Assembly (NCBI GenBank): GCA_025350105.1
Contig: JANXYJ010000181.1
Coordinates: 1 to 64,000, forward strand
Source of the DNA: Terriglobia bacterium
Lineage (GTDB): Bacteria; Acidobacteriota; Terriglobia; Bryobacterales; Bryobacteraceae
Reading direction: 5' to 3'
Length of the DNA stretch: 64,000 bases
Of this stretch, positions 44,544-52,271 are shown one piece after another (position 1 is the first letter of the stretch; each line of letters begins with the position of its first letter). The notes beneath the pieces were generated by a model, which worked only from the letters and a program-made list of their open reading frames with translations, did not search any database and had not been told where the DNA came from. The position numbers and the translations under genes were made by a program.

Positions 44544-44999
44544 TCAGCCACGCGGCATCAAGCGCTTCACCGAGTACACGTCCCAGCGCTGGCACAGGAA
44601 TAAGGCGAAATACAGCAGCACGTAGAACATTTGCAATTCAAGCAACGACCAATCACTTCTCATTGCCGTGCCAAAGACCAGGCCGGCCATGAGAAACATT
44701 CCGGCGATCAGAGTCCAACGGGTTTTCAGGTCGAGCAACAGCATCACACCGATGACGATTTCGGCGAAGGGGATCACGGTGGCGAAGGCCTGCACTTGCC
44801 ACACGGGCAGAATGGTCTTTTCGAATTGTTTGACGGTGTTGCCGACGAAGGTATCCAGCGAGCCGATGAACACGCGCGTGATGCCGTGCAGGGCGATGTT
44901 CAGGCCGAGAATCATGCGGAGCAGCAGAACGCCGAGGGCACGGTCGGTGTCGAAATCGTTTGAAACAGATTCATTGAATTTTGTTGCTGTGGCTGCCAT
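44544..44999 (-). CDS. DoxX-family membrane protein
   Basis: 151 residues with four membrane helices. Typical DoxX features: LLLRMILGLNIALHGITRVF, then FATVIPFAEIVIGVMLLLDLKTRW and AGMFLMAGLVFG. AGGAAATATTC precedes ATG 44999. DoxX proteins occur with oxidoreductases; the role here is unknown. Nine bases after the upstream gene. Confidence 0.9.
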   Translation of the reverse strand: MAATATKFNESVSNDFDTDRALGVLLLRMILGLNIALHGITRVFIGSLDTFVGNTVKQFEKTILPVWQVQAFATVIPFAEIVIGVMLLLDLKTRWTLIAGMFLMAGLVFGTAMRSDWSLLELQMFYVLLYFALFLCQRWDVYSVKRLMPRG

Positions 45000-45008
45000 G
45001 AATATTTC

Positions 45009-45611
45009 CTACCTTGCTTGCTGGATCTGACGTGCTTGCGGTGTTGCATATAACGCCTTCCGATAAGGTTTCGCCGGCGTCTTCATGTGTTGGTCTTCCG
45101 CTGACGATGCCAGCTTCGCTCCGGGATAGCGGATTAAGTCCCAGCCAGCGAAATTTTTATTGCCACCATAAGACGGGTCACTGAACATGCCTTCTAGCGT
45201 CAGGCGGCGCACGCGATTAAAGAAACCGCGAAGGTTGGATGATTGTTCGATTTCGGCCAACACCGCATCGCTCTTCTCAGGAGAAAGCCCCGCCAGCCGC
45301 GCGCCTTGAGTACGCATGGCGAAGGCATTCACGTTTTCCAGCCCGCTGACGAACATGAGCTTTTCGGCGGCCAGATAGTCCCGCAGACACAGCTCGATGT
45401 AATCGCCCGCACCGCAGTCAAGCGCGCCGGGGCCGTTTTCGTCTTTGGGTACCAGGCGGTCGATGAAGGCGTCAAGGGTTTTGCGTTGGTCTTCGGAAAG
45501 AGCGGCGGCCACTGGTTGCGCCTGTGCCATGAGCGCGGCCAGCGGAATGAAGCCGGCGCTGGCGATGACGGCTCTTCTGGAGATGGTTTGAAATGGATCC
45601 GGCGTCGACAT
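45009..45611 (-). CDS. Gluconate 2-dehydrogenase subunit 3-like protein (orphan)
   Basis: 200 residues. A Tat-like signal with SRRAVIASAGFIPLAAL precedes an alpha-helical domain (LSEDQRKTLDAFIDRLVPKDENGPGA) and FFNRVRRLTLEGMFSDPSYGG. This is the small subunit of membrane-bound gluconate and other GMC-type sugar dehydrogenases. The partner GMC flavoprotein and cytochrome are not in the window. The gene starts an operon with DoxX and a methyltransferase. The overlapping divergent gene begins at 45664. Confidence 0.85.
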   Translation of the reverse strand: MSTPDPFQTISRRAVIASAGFIPLAALMAQAQPVAAALSEDQRKTLDAFIDRLVPKDENGPGALDCGAGDYIELCLRDYLAAEKLMFVSGLENVNAFAMRTQGARLAGLSPEKSDAVLAEIEQSSNLRGFFNRVRRLTLEGMFSDPSYGGNKNFAGWDLIRYPGAKLASSAEDQHMKTPAKPYRKALYATPQARQIQQAR

Positions 45612-45663
45612 GTGCGGTTTTGATACCGAGAAAAAGTATACACCCACGGTATGCTGGAAGTTC

Positions 45664-46629
45664 GTGCCTTCCACACTTACCACGCTTATCCATTTTGACG
45701 ATATTCAGGACGCGGCGCGACGCATTGCGCCGATTGCTAAGCGGACGCCGGTGATGACCTCGCGCAGCTTCGACGTGCAAGCCGGCCTTACTGCGTTCTT
45801 CAAGTGCGAGAACTTTCAAACTGGCGGGGCCTTCAAGATTCGCGGAGCGGCGAATACGATCTATTCGATTCCGGAAGCAGATCGGCCGCGCGGCGTTGTG
45901 GCCTACTCGTCTGGCAATCACGCGCAGGCAGTAGCCATCGCGGCGGGGTCCATCGGCGTGCCCGCCACGCTGGTCATGCCGAAGGATGCGCCGCAATCAA
46001 AAGTAGAAGGAGCGCGCGCACGCAATCCGCGGATTGTGTTTTATGACCGCTTCACCGAAGACCGCGTGGCCATTACCCAACGCGTTGCGGATGAGACGGG
46101 GGCGATGATTGTTCCGCCCTTCGATCATCCGAAAGTGATTGCCGGCGCCGGAACGCTGGCGCTGGAACTATTGACTGACGTATCTGATCTGGATGCAATC
46201 GTCGTGCAGATTGGTGGCGGTGGGATGATCTCAGGTTGCGCGATTGCGGCCAAGCATATGAATCCCAAGATTCGCGTGATTGGCGTGGAGCCCGCCGATG
46301 CGAACGATACATTTTTGTCGTTGGCCGCTGGCAAACGGGTTGAGATACCGCCACCCTCGACGATTGCCGATGGATTGCGCGCTCAGATGCCGGGAGCGAT
46401 GACTTTCCCCATTGTCCAAAAGCTTGTCGACGAAATTGTGTTGGTGACCGACGATGAGATTCGGGCGGCGGTGAAGTTCATGCTGCTGCGGTTGAAGATT
46501 GTGGTTGAGCCAAGCGGAGCCGTGCCCGCTGCGGCGGCTCTGCACCAGAAACTGCCGCCGGGACTGAAGCGCGTGGGCCTGGTGGTCTCCGGCGGCAATT
46601 TGGATTACGAGATGTTGGCAGGGTTATAG
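45664..46629 (+). CDS. Threonine/serine dehydratase (PLP, fold type II)
   Basis: 321 residues from GTG 45664 (GGAAG lies 5 nt upstream, and TATGCT at 45648 may be a -10). The PLP lysine is Lys58 in GGAFKIRGA. The SSGNHAQAVA phosphate loop, VPPFDHPKVIAGAGTLALE and VQIGGGGMISG are as in catabolic threonine dehydratase and serine racemase. There is no ACT regulatory domain. It deaminates threonine or serine, or racemises serine. ATG at 45610 would overlap the opposite start and adds a non-conserved 18 residues. Confidence 0.92.
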   Translation: MPSTLTTLIHFDDIQDAARRIAPIAKRTPVMTSRSFDVQAGLTAFFKCENFQTGGAFKIRGAANTIYSIPEADRPRGVVAYSSGNHAQAVAIAAGSIGVPATLVMPKDAPQSKVEGARARNPRIVFYDRFTEDRVAITQRVADETGAMIVPPFDHPKVIAGAGTLALELLTDVSDLDAIVVQIGGGGMISGCAIAAKHMNPKIRVIGVEPADANDTFLSLAAGKRVEIPPPSTIADGLRAQMPGAMTFPIVQKLVDEIVLVTDDEIRAAVKFMLLRLKIVVEPSGAVPAAAALHQKLPPGLKRVGLVVSGGNLDYEMLAGL

Positions 46630-46631
46630 CT

Positions 46632-47414
46632 TTATATCGCTGGCGCCAGGTTTTCCGTCACTTCGATATAGGTGCCCCACGGGTCCGTGAAGAAGGCCAC
46701 GCGGGTTTTTACGTTGGGGATGGAGCGGATGGCTCCGTCAAACTTCAGGTTATTGGCTTCCAACTTTTTGGAGAACGCATCTAAATCCTTCACGTCGAAA
46801 CCCACGTGATCGAAGCTGCGGCCTTTGGTGGGGGTTTGCGGATTAGCGTCTTTGGTGAGCGCGATTTCCACGCCCGGCAGGTTCGCGGTATCGAAAGCTC
46901 CACGCTTACCAGGGGTTGAGCCGAAGAGGTTGTCGTACCACTTCTGAACTTCCAAGGGCTCCGCTACAAACATGTGGACGTGATGCATTTGAATGGGCAT
47001 GGATTGCGTGGCATCTTCGAGAAGCTCCACACGCACGTCGTCGGGGCTGGTGACGAAGGCTTGCTGAGGATTGTTCTGCTCCACTTTGAAGCCCAGCGAC
47101 TTGATTCTGGCGAGAGTGTCAGCAACGTTCTTCACGTGAAAACCGTAGTGATTCACGCGTGAGCCGACGGTGCCAGCGGTTGGTTCGCCCTTGCGCAGCA
47201 TGATGAAGACGCCGGGAAATTGGATGAACTCGAGTGGCCCGTTCTTCACCGGCACGCCGCCCAGCATGGTGTAGAACTGCTTTTGCGCGTCAACATCTTT
47301 GACCAGCAAATGCACGTGGCCCATGGAGACTCCAGCCGTGTTGGGCGAGGCGAGTTGCGCGAAAGCGGGGACCAGCGAAACGGCAAGAAGAGTCACCAGA
47401 GAGAGATATTTCAT
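46632..47414 (-). CDS. Secreted two-domain VOC protein
   Basis: 260 residues with signal peptide (1-20, LAVSLVPAFAQ). Two VOC domains: MGHVHLLVKDVDAQKQFYTML and HHVHMFVAEPLEVQKWYDNLFG. The second ends VAFFTDPWGTYIEVTENL. Periplasmic VOC proteins of this kind occur in acidobacteria; no reaction is known. ATG 47414 is preferred over much longer upstream starts, since those lack conservation. No good ribosome binding site. Confidence 0.85.
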   Translation of the reverse strand: MKYLSLVTLLAVSLVPAFAQLASPNTAGVSMGHVHLLVKDVDAQKQFYTMLGGVPVKNGPLEFIQFPGVFIMLRKGEPTAGTVGSRVNHYGFHVKNVADTLARIKSLGFKVEQNNPQQAFVTSPDDVRVELLEDATQSMPIQMHHVHMFVAEPLEVQKWYDNLFGSTPGKRGAFDTANLPGVEIALTKDANPQTPTKGRSFDHVGFDVKDLDAFSKKLEANNLKFDGAIRSIPNVKTRVAFFTDPWGTYIEVTENLAPAI

Positions 47415-47826
47415 AGCAGAGACCAATGTATCACCAACTGAAACACTCATCGGAAAAGTGTTTTTACGAAACGAACCCAATTTGTGTTGGTGGCTTTGTA
47501 AGGCCCGGTTTGCGGGCCTGCAGCAATACCTGCTATCGAAAGTGGGAGGAAAATGAATCACAACCATGATTAGGTTAGCGCGCGGATTAGTGAGCGCACC
47601 CGAGTCAACAGACAAAGTCTTGAAAAAGAGGAAACAACCACGCGTTGCTGGGTAGAAATCGCTACCATAGCGAGGATGATTTAGCGATCAGCTGGGACGA
47701 ACATCTTTGCCCTGAGGAATTGACGAGGATCAAGTGCGGGACCGGTGATGATACAGATGAAGTTGCATAAACCTGGCCACTTAATCGGTTCACGGCCAAG
47801 GCGGTAGAATTGGATCAACGATATTT
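47415..47826. other. 412-nt intergenic stretch
   Basis: No convincing gene. It contains a hairpin AGGCCCG/CGGGCCT (47501-47519) without a U tract. There is a possible TTG-started frame of 41 codons (47645-47770) preceded by AGAGGAAAC, and TAGAAT at 47805-47810 is a possible -10 for the BON gene. Confidence 0.6.
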
Positions 47827-48114
47827 ATGCGCAAGCTCTTATTGAGTTTCCTTCTCGCTTTCACGGTTAGCCAGCCTGTGTTTCCGCAAGGCAATCCGAA
47901 AGACGACAAAATTTATGACGATGTGCGCCGCCGTTTGGCCGATGATGCGGATGTGCGTGGCGCGGCGATTGAGGTGACGGTGAAAAATGGTGCCGTGGTG
48001 ATTGCCGGGCGGGTGCGGGATGAAGTGGCCCGGCAGAAAGCGCCGAAGGTGGTGAAGAGAGTGAAGGGCGTGACGACGGTGGAGAATAAGCTGAAGTTGT
48101 TTAGCGAGAACTAG
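47827..48114 (+). CDS. Small secreted BON-domain protein
   Basis: 95 residues with a signal peptide (1-21, LLSFLLAFTVSQPVFPQ). A single BON domain: DDVRRRLADDADVRGAAIEV, VVIAGRVRDEVAR and VKGVTTVENKL. BON proteins bind phospholipid or peptidoglycan and often aid envelope stability. Stand-alone gene; palindromic repeats follow at 48144-48235. Confidence 0.93.
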   Translation: MRKLLLSFLLAFTVSQPVFPQGNPKDDKIYDDVRRRLADDADVRGAAIEVTVKNGAVVIAGRVRDEVARQKAPKVVKRVKGVTTVENKLKLFSEN

Positions 48115-48143
48115 CGGGGGTGGGGAGCTCGGGTCACGAATTC

Positions 48144-48235
48144 GGTAGCTCGGCCCTGAAGGCCCGAGCTACCGGGAGCGGCGGGTTTCGGTTCTCCGGT
48201 CTACCGACCTGAGCTAGCGACCGGAGCTACCGCGT
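48144..48235. repeat. Two palindromic GTAGCTC-type elements
   Basis: First element 48144-48173: GGTAGCTCGG and CCGAGCTACC around GCCCTGAAGGC-like centre. Second about 48194-48235: CTCCGGTC and GACCGGAG arms flanking a short spacer with CTGAGCTAG. The same words recur at 51138-51203, so this looks like a REP-like dispersed family. Confidence 0.7.
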
Positions 48236-48709
48236 TTACTTTACTTCGGCGGGCGTAGACGTCGCCGGGCCTTCGCCCAGAATTTGCAGGACCACATCGC
48301 CGTCTTTTGCGCCATCGTAGTGGATGCCCTTGCCGGGGTGGACCACGTAGCTACCGGCCGCAACCGGGATGGTGCTGGCCGGATCGTACTTGGTGCCAGT
48401 GCCGGTCCACCAGGTGCCGGAGAGCACGGTGATGTAGCGGTCATTGGGATGAAAGTGCGGGCGGCTCATGTGGCCGGCGTGCCATTTAGTCAAAACGATG
48501 TAGAGGCCGGGTTTGGCGGGGTCGCCATGCAGGATGGCCTGCGCGGAGCCAGCCTTGGTGTTTTCCACCCACGGAATTTTGTCGGGCATGGTGATGATGA
48601 TGTTCTTGGGATCGGGTTCGGTGGCATGCACCAGACCTACCCAGGTGAACAATGCGCCAACTATTGTCACTTGTCCCATTCGCCGCAATTTCAGATTCAA
48701 TGCGTTCAC
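48236..48709 (-). CDS. Secreted cupin-domain protein
   Basis: 157 residues from GTG 48709, six bases after AAGGAGG, which decides the start over longer options. Signal peptide to VHATEP. Cupin motif 1 HMSRPHFHPNDRYITVLSG carries the two His of a metal site; motif 2 PGKGIHYDG follows. The reaction is unknown; these are often sugar or small-molecule binding. Next downstream of a two-component system on the same strand (88 nt). Confidence 0.87.
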   Translation of the reverse strand: MNALNLKLRRMGQVTIVGALFTWVGLVHATEPDPKNIIITMPDKIPWVENTKAGSAQAILHGDPAKPGLYIVLTKWHAGHMSRPHFHPNDRYITVLSGTWWTGTGTKYDPASTIPVAAGSYVVHPGKGIHYDGAKDGDVVLQILGEGPATSTPAEVK

Positions 48710-48797
48710 TTGCCGCCTCCTTGTTCGTCTTCTCGCGAGATCCTCATGATTATACATCTGATGTTCGCGGCGTGTGCCAGGAATTGGTCTCCCGGGG

Positions 48798-49562
48798 CTA
48801 GCCCTCCGGGAACGGCACAAACCGATACCCCACGCCACGCACGGTGAGCAAGTGCCGGGGATGGGCGGGGTCAATTTCCAAATACCGTCTCAGGCGGACG
48901 ATGAAGTTATCGATGGCGCGGGTGTCGGTGTCTTCGTGGAGACCCCAGACTTCCTGCAGCATGATTTTGCGTGACACGGTTTCGCCGGCGCGGTCAATCA
49001 AATAGCGCAAAATATTGGCTTCCATCAGCGTTAGTGGATACACCTGCTCGCCTGCCCGGAGTTCGAGTTGGTCGTAGTTGATGGATTTATCCCCGAAGAC
49101 GTAGATGTCGCGTTGGGGCGCCTTGGGAGTGACTGCCGCAGGCGTCTGACCGGCCCATTGTTTCCTGCGCAGCAGGCCGCGTACACGCGCGATCAGGATG
49201 GAGAGTTCAAACGGCTTGGAGAGATAATCGTCTGCTCCCGCGCCGAACCCCTGCAGAATGTCTTCGGAACGGCCACGCGCGGTGAGCATCAACGTTGGTA
49301 CATACTGGCCGGCATGGCGCAGTTCCTGCATCACCGTGAAACCGTCCTTGCCGGGAAGCATCACGTCTAAAACGACGACATCAAAAGGAGGCTGTTCTTT
49401 GTCGAGCAGTAACTCCAGTGCCTCTTCGCCAGTCTCCACCGTGCGCACAACGTAATTTTCGGCTTCGAGATTGAAGCGCAGTCCTTCGGCCAGATGCTTT
49501 TCGTCTTCGACGATGAGAATATTTTCCTGCGGGGCGTGGGTTGGAGTTGGCGGAAGGGGCAT
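48798..49562 (-). CDS. OmpR-family response regulator
   Basis: 254 residues. Receiver domain (about 13-130) with ILIVEDE and phospho-acceptor Asp66 (VVVLDVMLPGKDG), LMLTARG, and Lys in DDYLSKPFE. Winged-helix DNA-binding domain (about 160-250) with LTLMEANILRYLIDRAG and VDNFIVRLRRYLE-like recognition helix, ending VRGVGYRFVP. Paired with the histidine kinase at 49578 (15 nt upstream). Its cupin neighbour may be a target. Confidence 0.96.
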   Translation of the reverse strand: MPLPPTPTHAPQENILIVEDEKHLAEGLRFNLEAENYVVRTVETGEEALELLLDKEQPPFDVVVLDVMLPGKDGFTVMQELRHAGQYVPTLMLTARGRSEDILQGFGAGADDYLSKPFELSILIARVRGLLRRKQWAGQTPAAVTPKAPQRDIYVFGDKSINYDQLELRAGEQVYPLTLMEANILRYLIDRAGETVSRKIMLQEVWGLHEDTDTRAIDNFIVRLRRYLEIDPAHPRHLLTVRGVGYRFVPFPEG

Positions 49563-49577
49563 GATCGGTTCTAGAGA

Positions 49578-50474
49578 CTAAGAACGGGCTATCGGCAACT
49601 GCAAAACGAAGGTACTGCCGTGGCCTTCGCCGGCGCTTTCGGCCCACACTTTACCGCCATGGCGTTTGGCAACGGAACGCACGATGAACAGACCCAGGCC
49701 GGTGCCTTTTACTTTGGTGGCGATGGGTCCGGGGATACGGTAAAAGCGCTTAAACACCTGCTTGAGTTCAGCTTTGGCGATGCCGGGGCCGTTGTCGGTG
49801 ACGCGAACGGTGACGTAGCGGCTATCAGTACTGACGGTTTGCACGGCCACTTGTCCCAGGCTGCCGGAATATTTTACGGCGTTGTCGATTAAATTGGCGA
49901 TGGCGGCGCGGACTTCGTCGGCATCGCCGCGGATGGTGACGGGCGGGCCGGGCGTATAGGAGAGCGCGTTGTCGGGAACGTTGTAGAGGCGCCGGGCGCG
50001 GGCCAGGCAGTCTTCCACAATCGCGCCGAAATCGATGGAAGAAATATGCAGCTCTCGATTTGGTTGGCCGATGCGGCCGGTGCGCAGGATCTGCTCGATC
50101 ATGCCGAGAAGACGGTCGCTGTCATCCAGCATGATGCGGTAGAACTCCTGGCGTTTGGCATCGTCCACGGGCCGGGTCTGCAGGGTTTCCAGATAGAGGC
50201 GAATAGACGCGACCGGGGTTTTCAGTTCGTGGGTGACGGCGTTGATGAAGGCATCGTGCTGGGCGTTGCGGCGGATTTCGCGGACCAGAAAAGTGGTGTT
50301 GAGCACGACGCCGGCGATGACTGTCAGCACCAGCAAGATGCCGAAAAACAGCAGAATACCATTGCGCCAGCCCAGCAGCACCCAGCCGATGTAGAGCAGC
50401 AGGATGACGAGGATGAGGCCAACGCCCAGGGCGATGAAGAAGGCGATGGATTTGCGGCGTCCGCCGTGGACCAT
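49578..50474 (-). CDS. Sensor histidine kinase with minimal sensing loop
   Basis: 298 residues. Two close membrane helices (about 9-32 and 39-62) leave an outside loop of only a few residues (GWRNGI), so it senses inside the membrane or through a partner. Phospho-acceptor His82 in AVTHELKTPVAS. Catalytic domain: NLIDNAVKYSG (N box), VTDNGPGIA and GTGLGLFIVRSVA (G boxes). First gene of a two-gene operon with the OmpR-type regulator. Divergent from the DinB gene with 51 nt between. Confidence 0.95.
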   Translation of the reverse strand: MVHGGRRKSIAFFIALGVGLILVILLLYIGWVLLGWRNGILLFFGILLVLTVIAGVVLNTTFLVREIRRNAQHDAFINAVTHELKTPVASIRLYLETLQTRPVDDAKRQEFYRIMLDDSDRLLGMIEQILRTGRIGQPNRELHISSIDFGAIVEDCLARARRLYNVPDNALSYTPGPPVTIRGDADEVRAAIANLIDNAVKYSGSLGQVAVQTVSTDSRYVTVRVTDNGPGIAKAELKQVFKRFYRIPGPIATKVKGTGLGLFIVRSVAKRHGGKVWAESAGEGHGSTFVLQLPIARS

Positions 50475-50525
50475 GACTTCAGATTAGCCCTTTTAGTGCC
50501 CTTGGAAAATGTTATTTTGGATTCC

Positions 50526-51023
50526 ATGCCCATCAGCGCGGATACGCTTCGTCAGCAACTGGATTACACCACCTGGGCCACCAACCGTTTAATGGAGGCG
50601 GCCAAGCAGTTGACCCCGGAGGAATTGACCCGCGATTTTGGGGCTTCGGAGAAGAACGTGGTGGGGACGCTGGCTCATATATATGCGGCGGACCGGGTTT
50701 GGCTGGGGCGGATTCAGGGCAATCCGCCGGCGGCGTTTATTACGGATGCGGATCGGGATTTCGGTTTGTTGCAGCGCGAATGGCCCGGGTTACTGGATCG
50801 CTGGAAGAAATGGGCGACTCCGCTGAGCGACGAAGATATTCTGGGCAAGCTGACCTACAAAAGCATGTTGGGCGGGGAGCGCACCACTCCACTGTGGCAG
50901 ATCACGCTGCACGTGGTGAATCATGGAACGCATCACCGCGGGCAGGTGTCTGGGTTTTTAAGAGCGATGGGCAAGACGCCGCCGCAGTTGGATTTGATCC
51001 GGTATTACTGGGAACTGGAGTAG
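50526..51023 (+). CDS. DinB-family protein
   Basis: 165 residues from ATG 50526. Four-helix DinB fold: LDYTTWATNRLMEAAKQL, VGTLAHIYAADRVWLGRI, and HVVNHGTHHRGQVSGFLRAMG. His in AHIYAADR and the pair in NHGTHHRG form the expected metal site. Such proteins act in mycothiol/bacillithiol chemistry, stress, or as putative hydrolases. Longer upstream frame is antisense to the kinase and is discarded. Confidence 0.9.
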   Translation: MPISADTLRQQLDYTTWATNRLMEAAKQLTPEELTRDFGASEKNVVGTLAHIYAADRVWLGRIQGNPPAAFITDADRDFGLLQREWPGLLDRWKKWATPLSDEDILGKLTYKSMLGGERTTPLWQITLHVVNHGTHHRGQVSGFLRAMGKTPPQLDLIRYYWELE

Positions 51024-51060
51024 TAGCTCCAGTGGCCCGACCGGAGCCTGCTGAAATCAA

Positions 51061-51135
51061 GGGCGCTCCCTCATGGTCGCGGCTTGGTGCTAATTATTTG
51101 TGGCGCGCCCTGCTGGTCGCGGCTTGGTGCTGATC
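51061..51135. repeat. Two tandem copies of dispersed repeat B
   Basis: ATGGTCGCGGCTTGGTG (51073-51089) and CTGGTCGCGGCTTGGTG (51113-51129) lie 40 nt apart, each preceded by a GCGCNCCCT-like block. Another copy is at 59250-59279. Untranslated DNA after the DinB gene. Confidence 0.75.
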
Positions 51136-51137
51136 AG

Positions 51138-51203
51138 CACGGTAGCTTCGGTCGCCAGACCGGAGAGTATCACGGTAGCTCCGGTCGCCAGACCGGAGAG
51201 TAT
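51138..51203. repeat. 33-nt tandem duplication carrying dispersed palindrome A
   Basis: Units 51138-51170 and 51171-51203 differ by one base. Each contains CCGGTCGCCAGACCGG (first copy with TCGG in place of CCGG), a palindrome, and the GTAGCT word. Same family as 48144-48235. Confidence 0.85.
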
Positions 51204-51208
51204 CAAAG

Positions 51209-52063
51209 TTAAGCCGCTTTTTGCAGAACCTGGCTGTCCACTTTGGCGGTACGGATGCCCCAAACTAAGCCAACAGCGCGCAGCATCTTCAGGGTGATCC
51301 AGGAGATATCAAGCTCGTACCACGTCAAACCGTGGCGGGCCGAGGTTTGGTGCGCGTGGTGATTGTTGTGCCAGCCCTCGCCGAAGGTAAGCAAGGCGAT
51401 GATCAAACTGTTGCGGGAATCGTCACGGGTGTTGAACCGGCGTTTGCCGAACATATGGGTAGCGGAGTTCACCAGCCAAGTGGCGTGCAGGCCGTAAACC
51501 GTGCGCAGACAACCAGCCCACAGGAATACCGGCAAGCCGCCAAATACCAGCAACAGAACGCCCAAGGCGGTGGGCGGGACCCAATGATTGGTGTTGAGCC
51601 AGTAGTAGAACCGGTGCTTGGACAGATCCGGGGCGTGCTTGATCATCAAAATCGTGTCGTTATGGTTGGTCTCGCCGAATAGAATCCAACCGATGTGGGC
51701 CCAGAAGCCGCCATCCAGAACGGGAGAATGCGGGTCACCCGGTTGATCGGACTTCGCGTGGTGAATGCGGTGCGTGCCCACCCAGAACATGGGACCGCCT
51801 TCCAAAGTGAGCGTGCCGCAGACCGCTAAAAAGTATTCCATCCACAAGGGGCACTGATAACTTTGATGGGTATGCAGACGGTGGTAGCCCAGGCTGATCC
51901 CCCAGCCTACGGCTATCCAATGGACCACGATGGCGATGGCCAAAGCCTTCCAACTGAAGAAAAAGAAGGCGGCTACGGCGCCAATGTGCAAAAGCAAAAG
52001 AGTCACTGCCGTGGGCCAGTTGATCTTTCGGCCATTCGAGAGGGGGATGGTGTGCTTGCTCAC
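51209..52063 (-). CDS. Acyl-CoA/fatty acid desaturase (delta-9 type)
   Basis: 284 residues from GTG 52063, eight bases after AGGA. Membrane enzyme with the three His boxes GYHRLHTHQSY, GTHRIHHAKSD and GWHNNHHAHQTS, plus hydrophobic segments between. It puts a cis double bond in acyl chains. The start is uncertain: an ATG at 52105 would add 14 residues. It follows the acyl-AMP ligase gene on the same strand with a 208-nt gap rich in GCAGAGTAAG repeats, so it may or may not share the operon. Confidence 0.92.
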   Translation of the reverse strand: MSKHTIPLSNGRKINWPTAVTLLLLHIGAVAAFFFFSWKALAIAIVVHWIAVGWGISLGYHRLHTHQSYQCPLWMEYFLAVCGTLTLEGGPMFWVGTHRIHHAKSDQPGDPHSPVLDGGFWAHIGWILFGETNHNDTILMIKHAPDLSKHRFYYWLNTNHWVPPTALGVLLLVFGGLPVFLWAGCLRTVYGLHATWLVNSATHMFGKRRFNTRDDSRNSLIIALLTFGEGWHNNHHAHQTSARHGLTWYELDISWITLKMLRAVGLVWGIRTAKVDSQVLQKAA

Positions 52064-52226
52064 TATGAAATCCTGCTTTATGTTTGCGCTTATGTATACT
52101 TCCATCGTCAGAGTAGCAGTGGAAAGTACCCTTGCATTGTAAGAGTTGTGTAATTTCGATGAGATTGCGGGGGTTAGGCCGGGAAATGCTTGAGGGAAAG
52201 GCGTTTGGTGCCGGGGAAAGCCGTTG

Positions 52227-52270
52227 GCAGAGTAATCTTTGCAGAGTAAGCAGGCAGAGTAAGCAGAGTG
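52227..52270. repeat. GCAGAGTAA-type short repeats
   Basis: GCAGAGTAA, GCAGAGTAAGCAG, GCAGAGTAA and GCAGAGTG follow one another in the gap between the ligase and the desaturase. Period is irregular (about 8-15 nt). Confidence 0.65.
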
Positions 52271-52271
52271 A

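Noticed and set aside
47501-47519. Intrinsic terminator
   Set aside because: Perfect 7-bp hairpin but no U tract on either strand.
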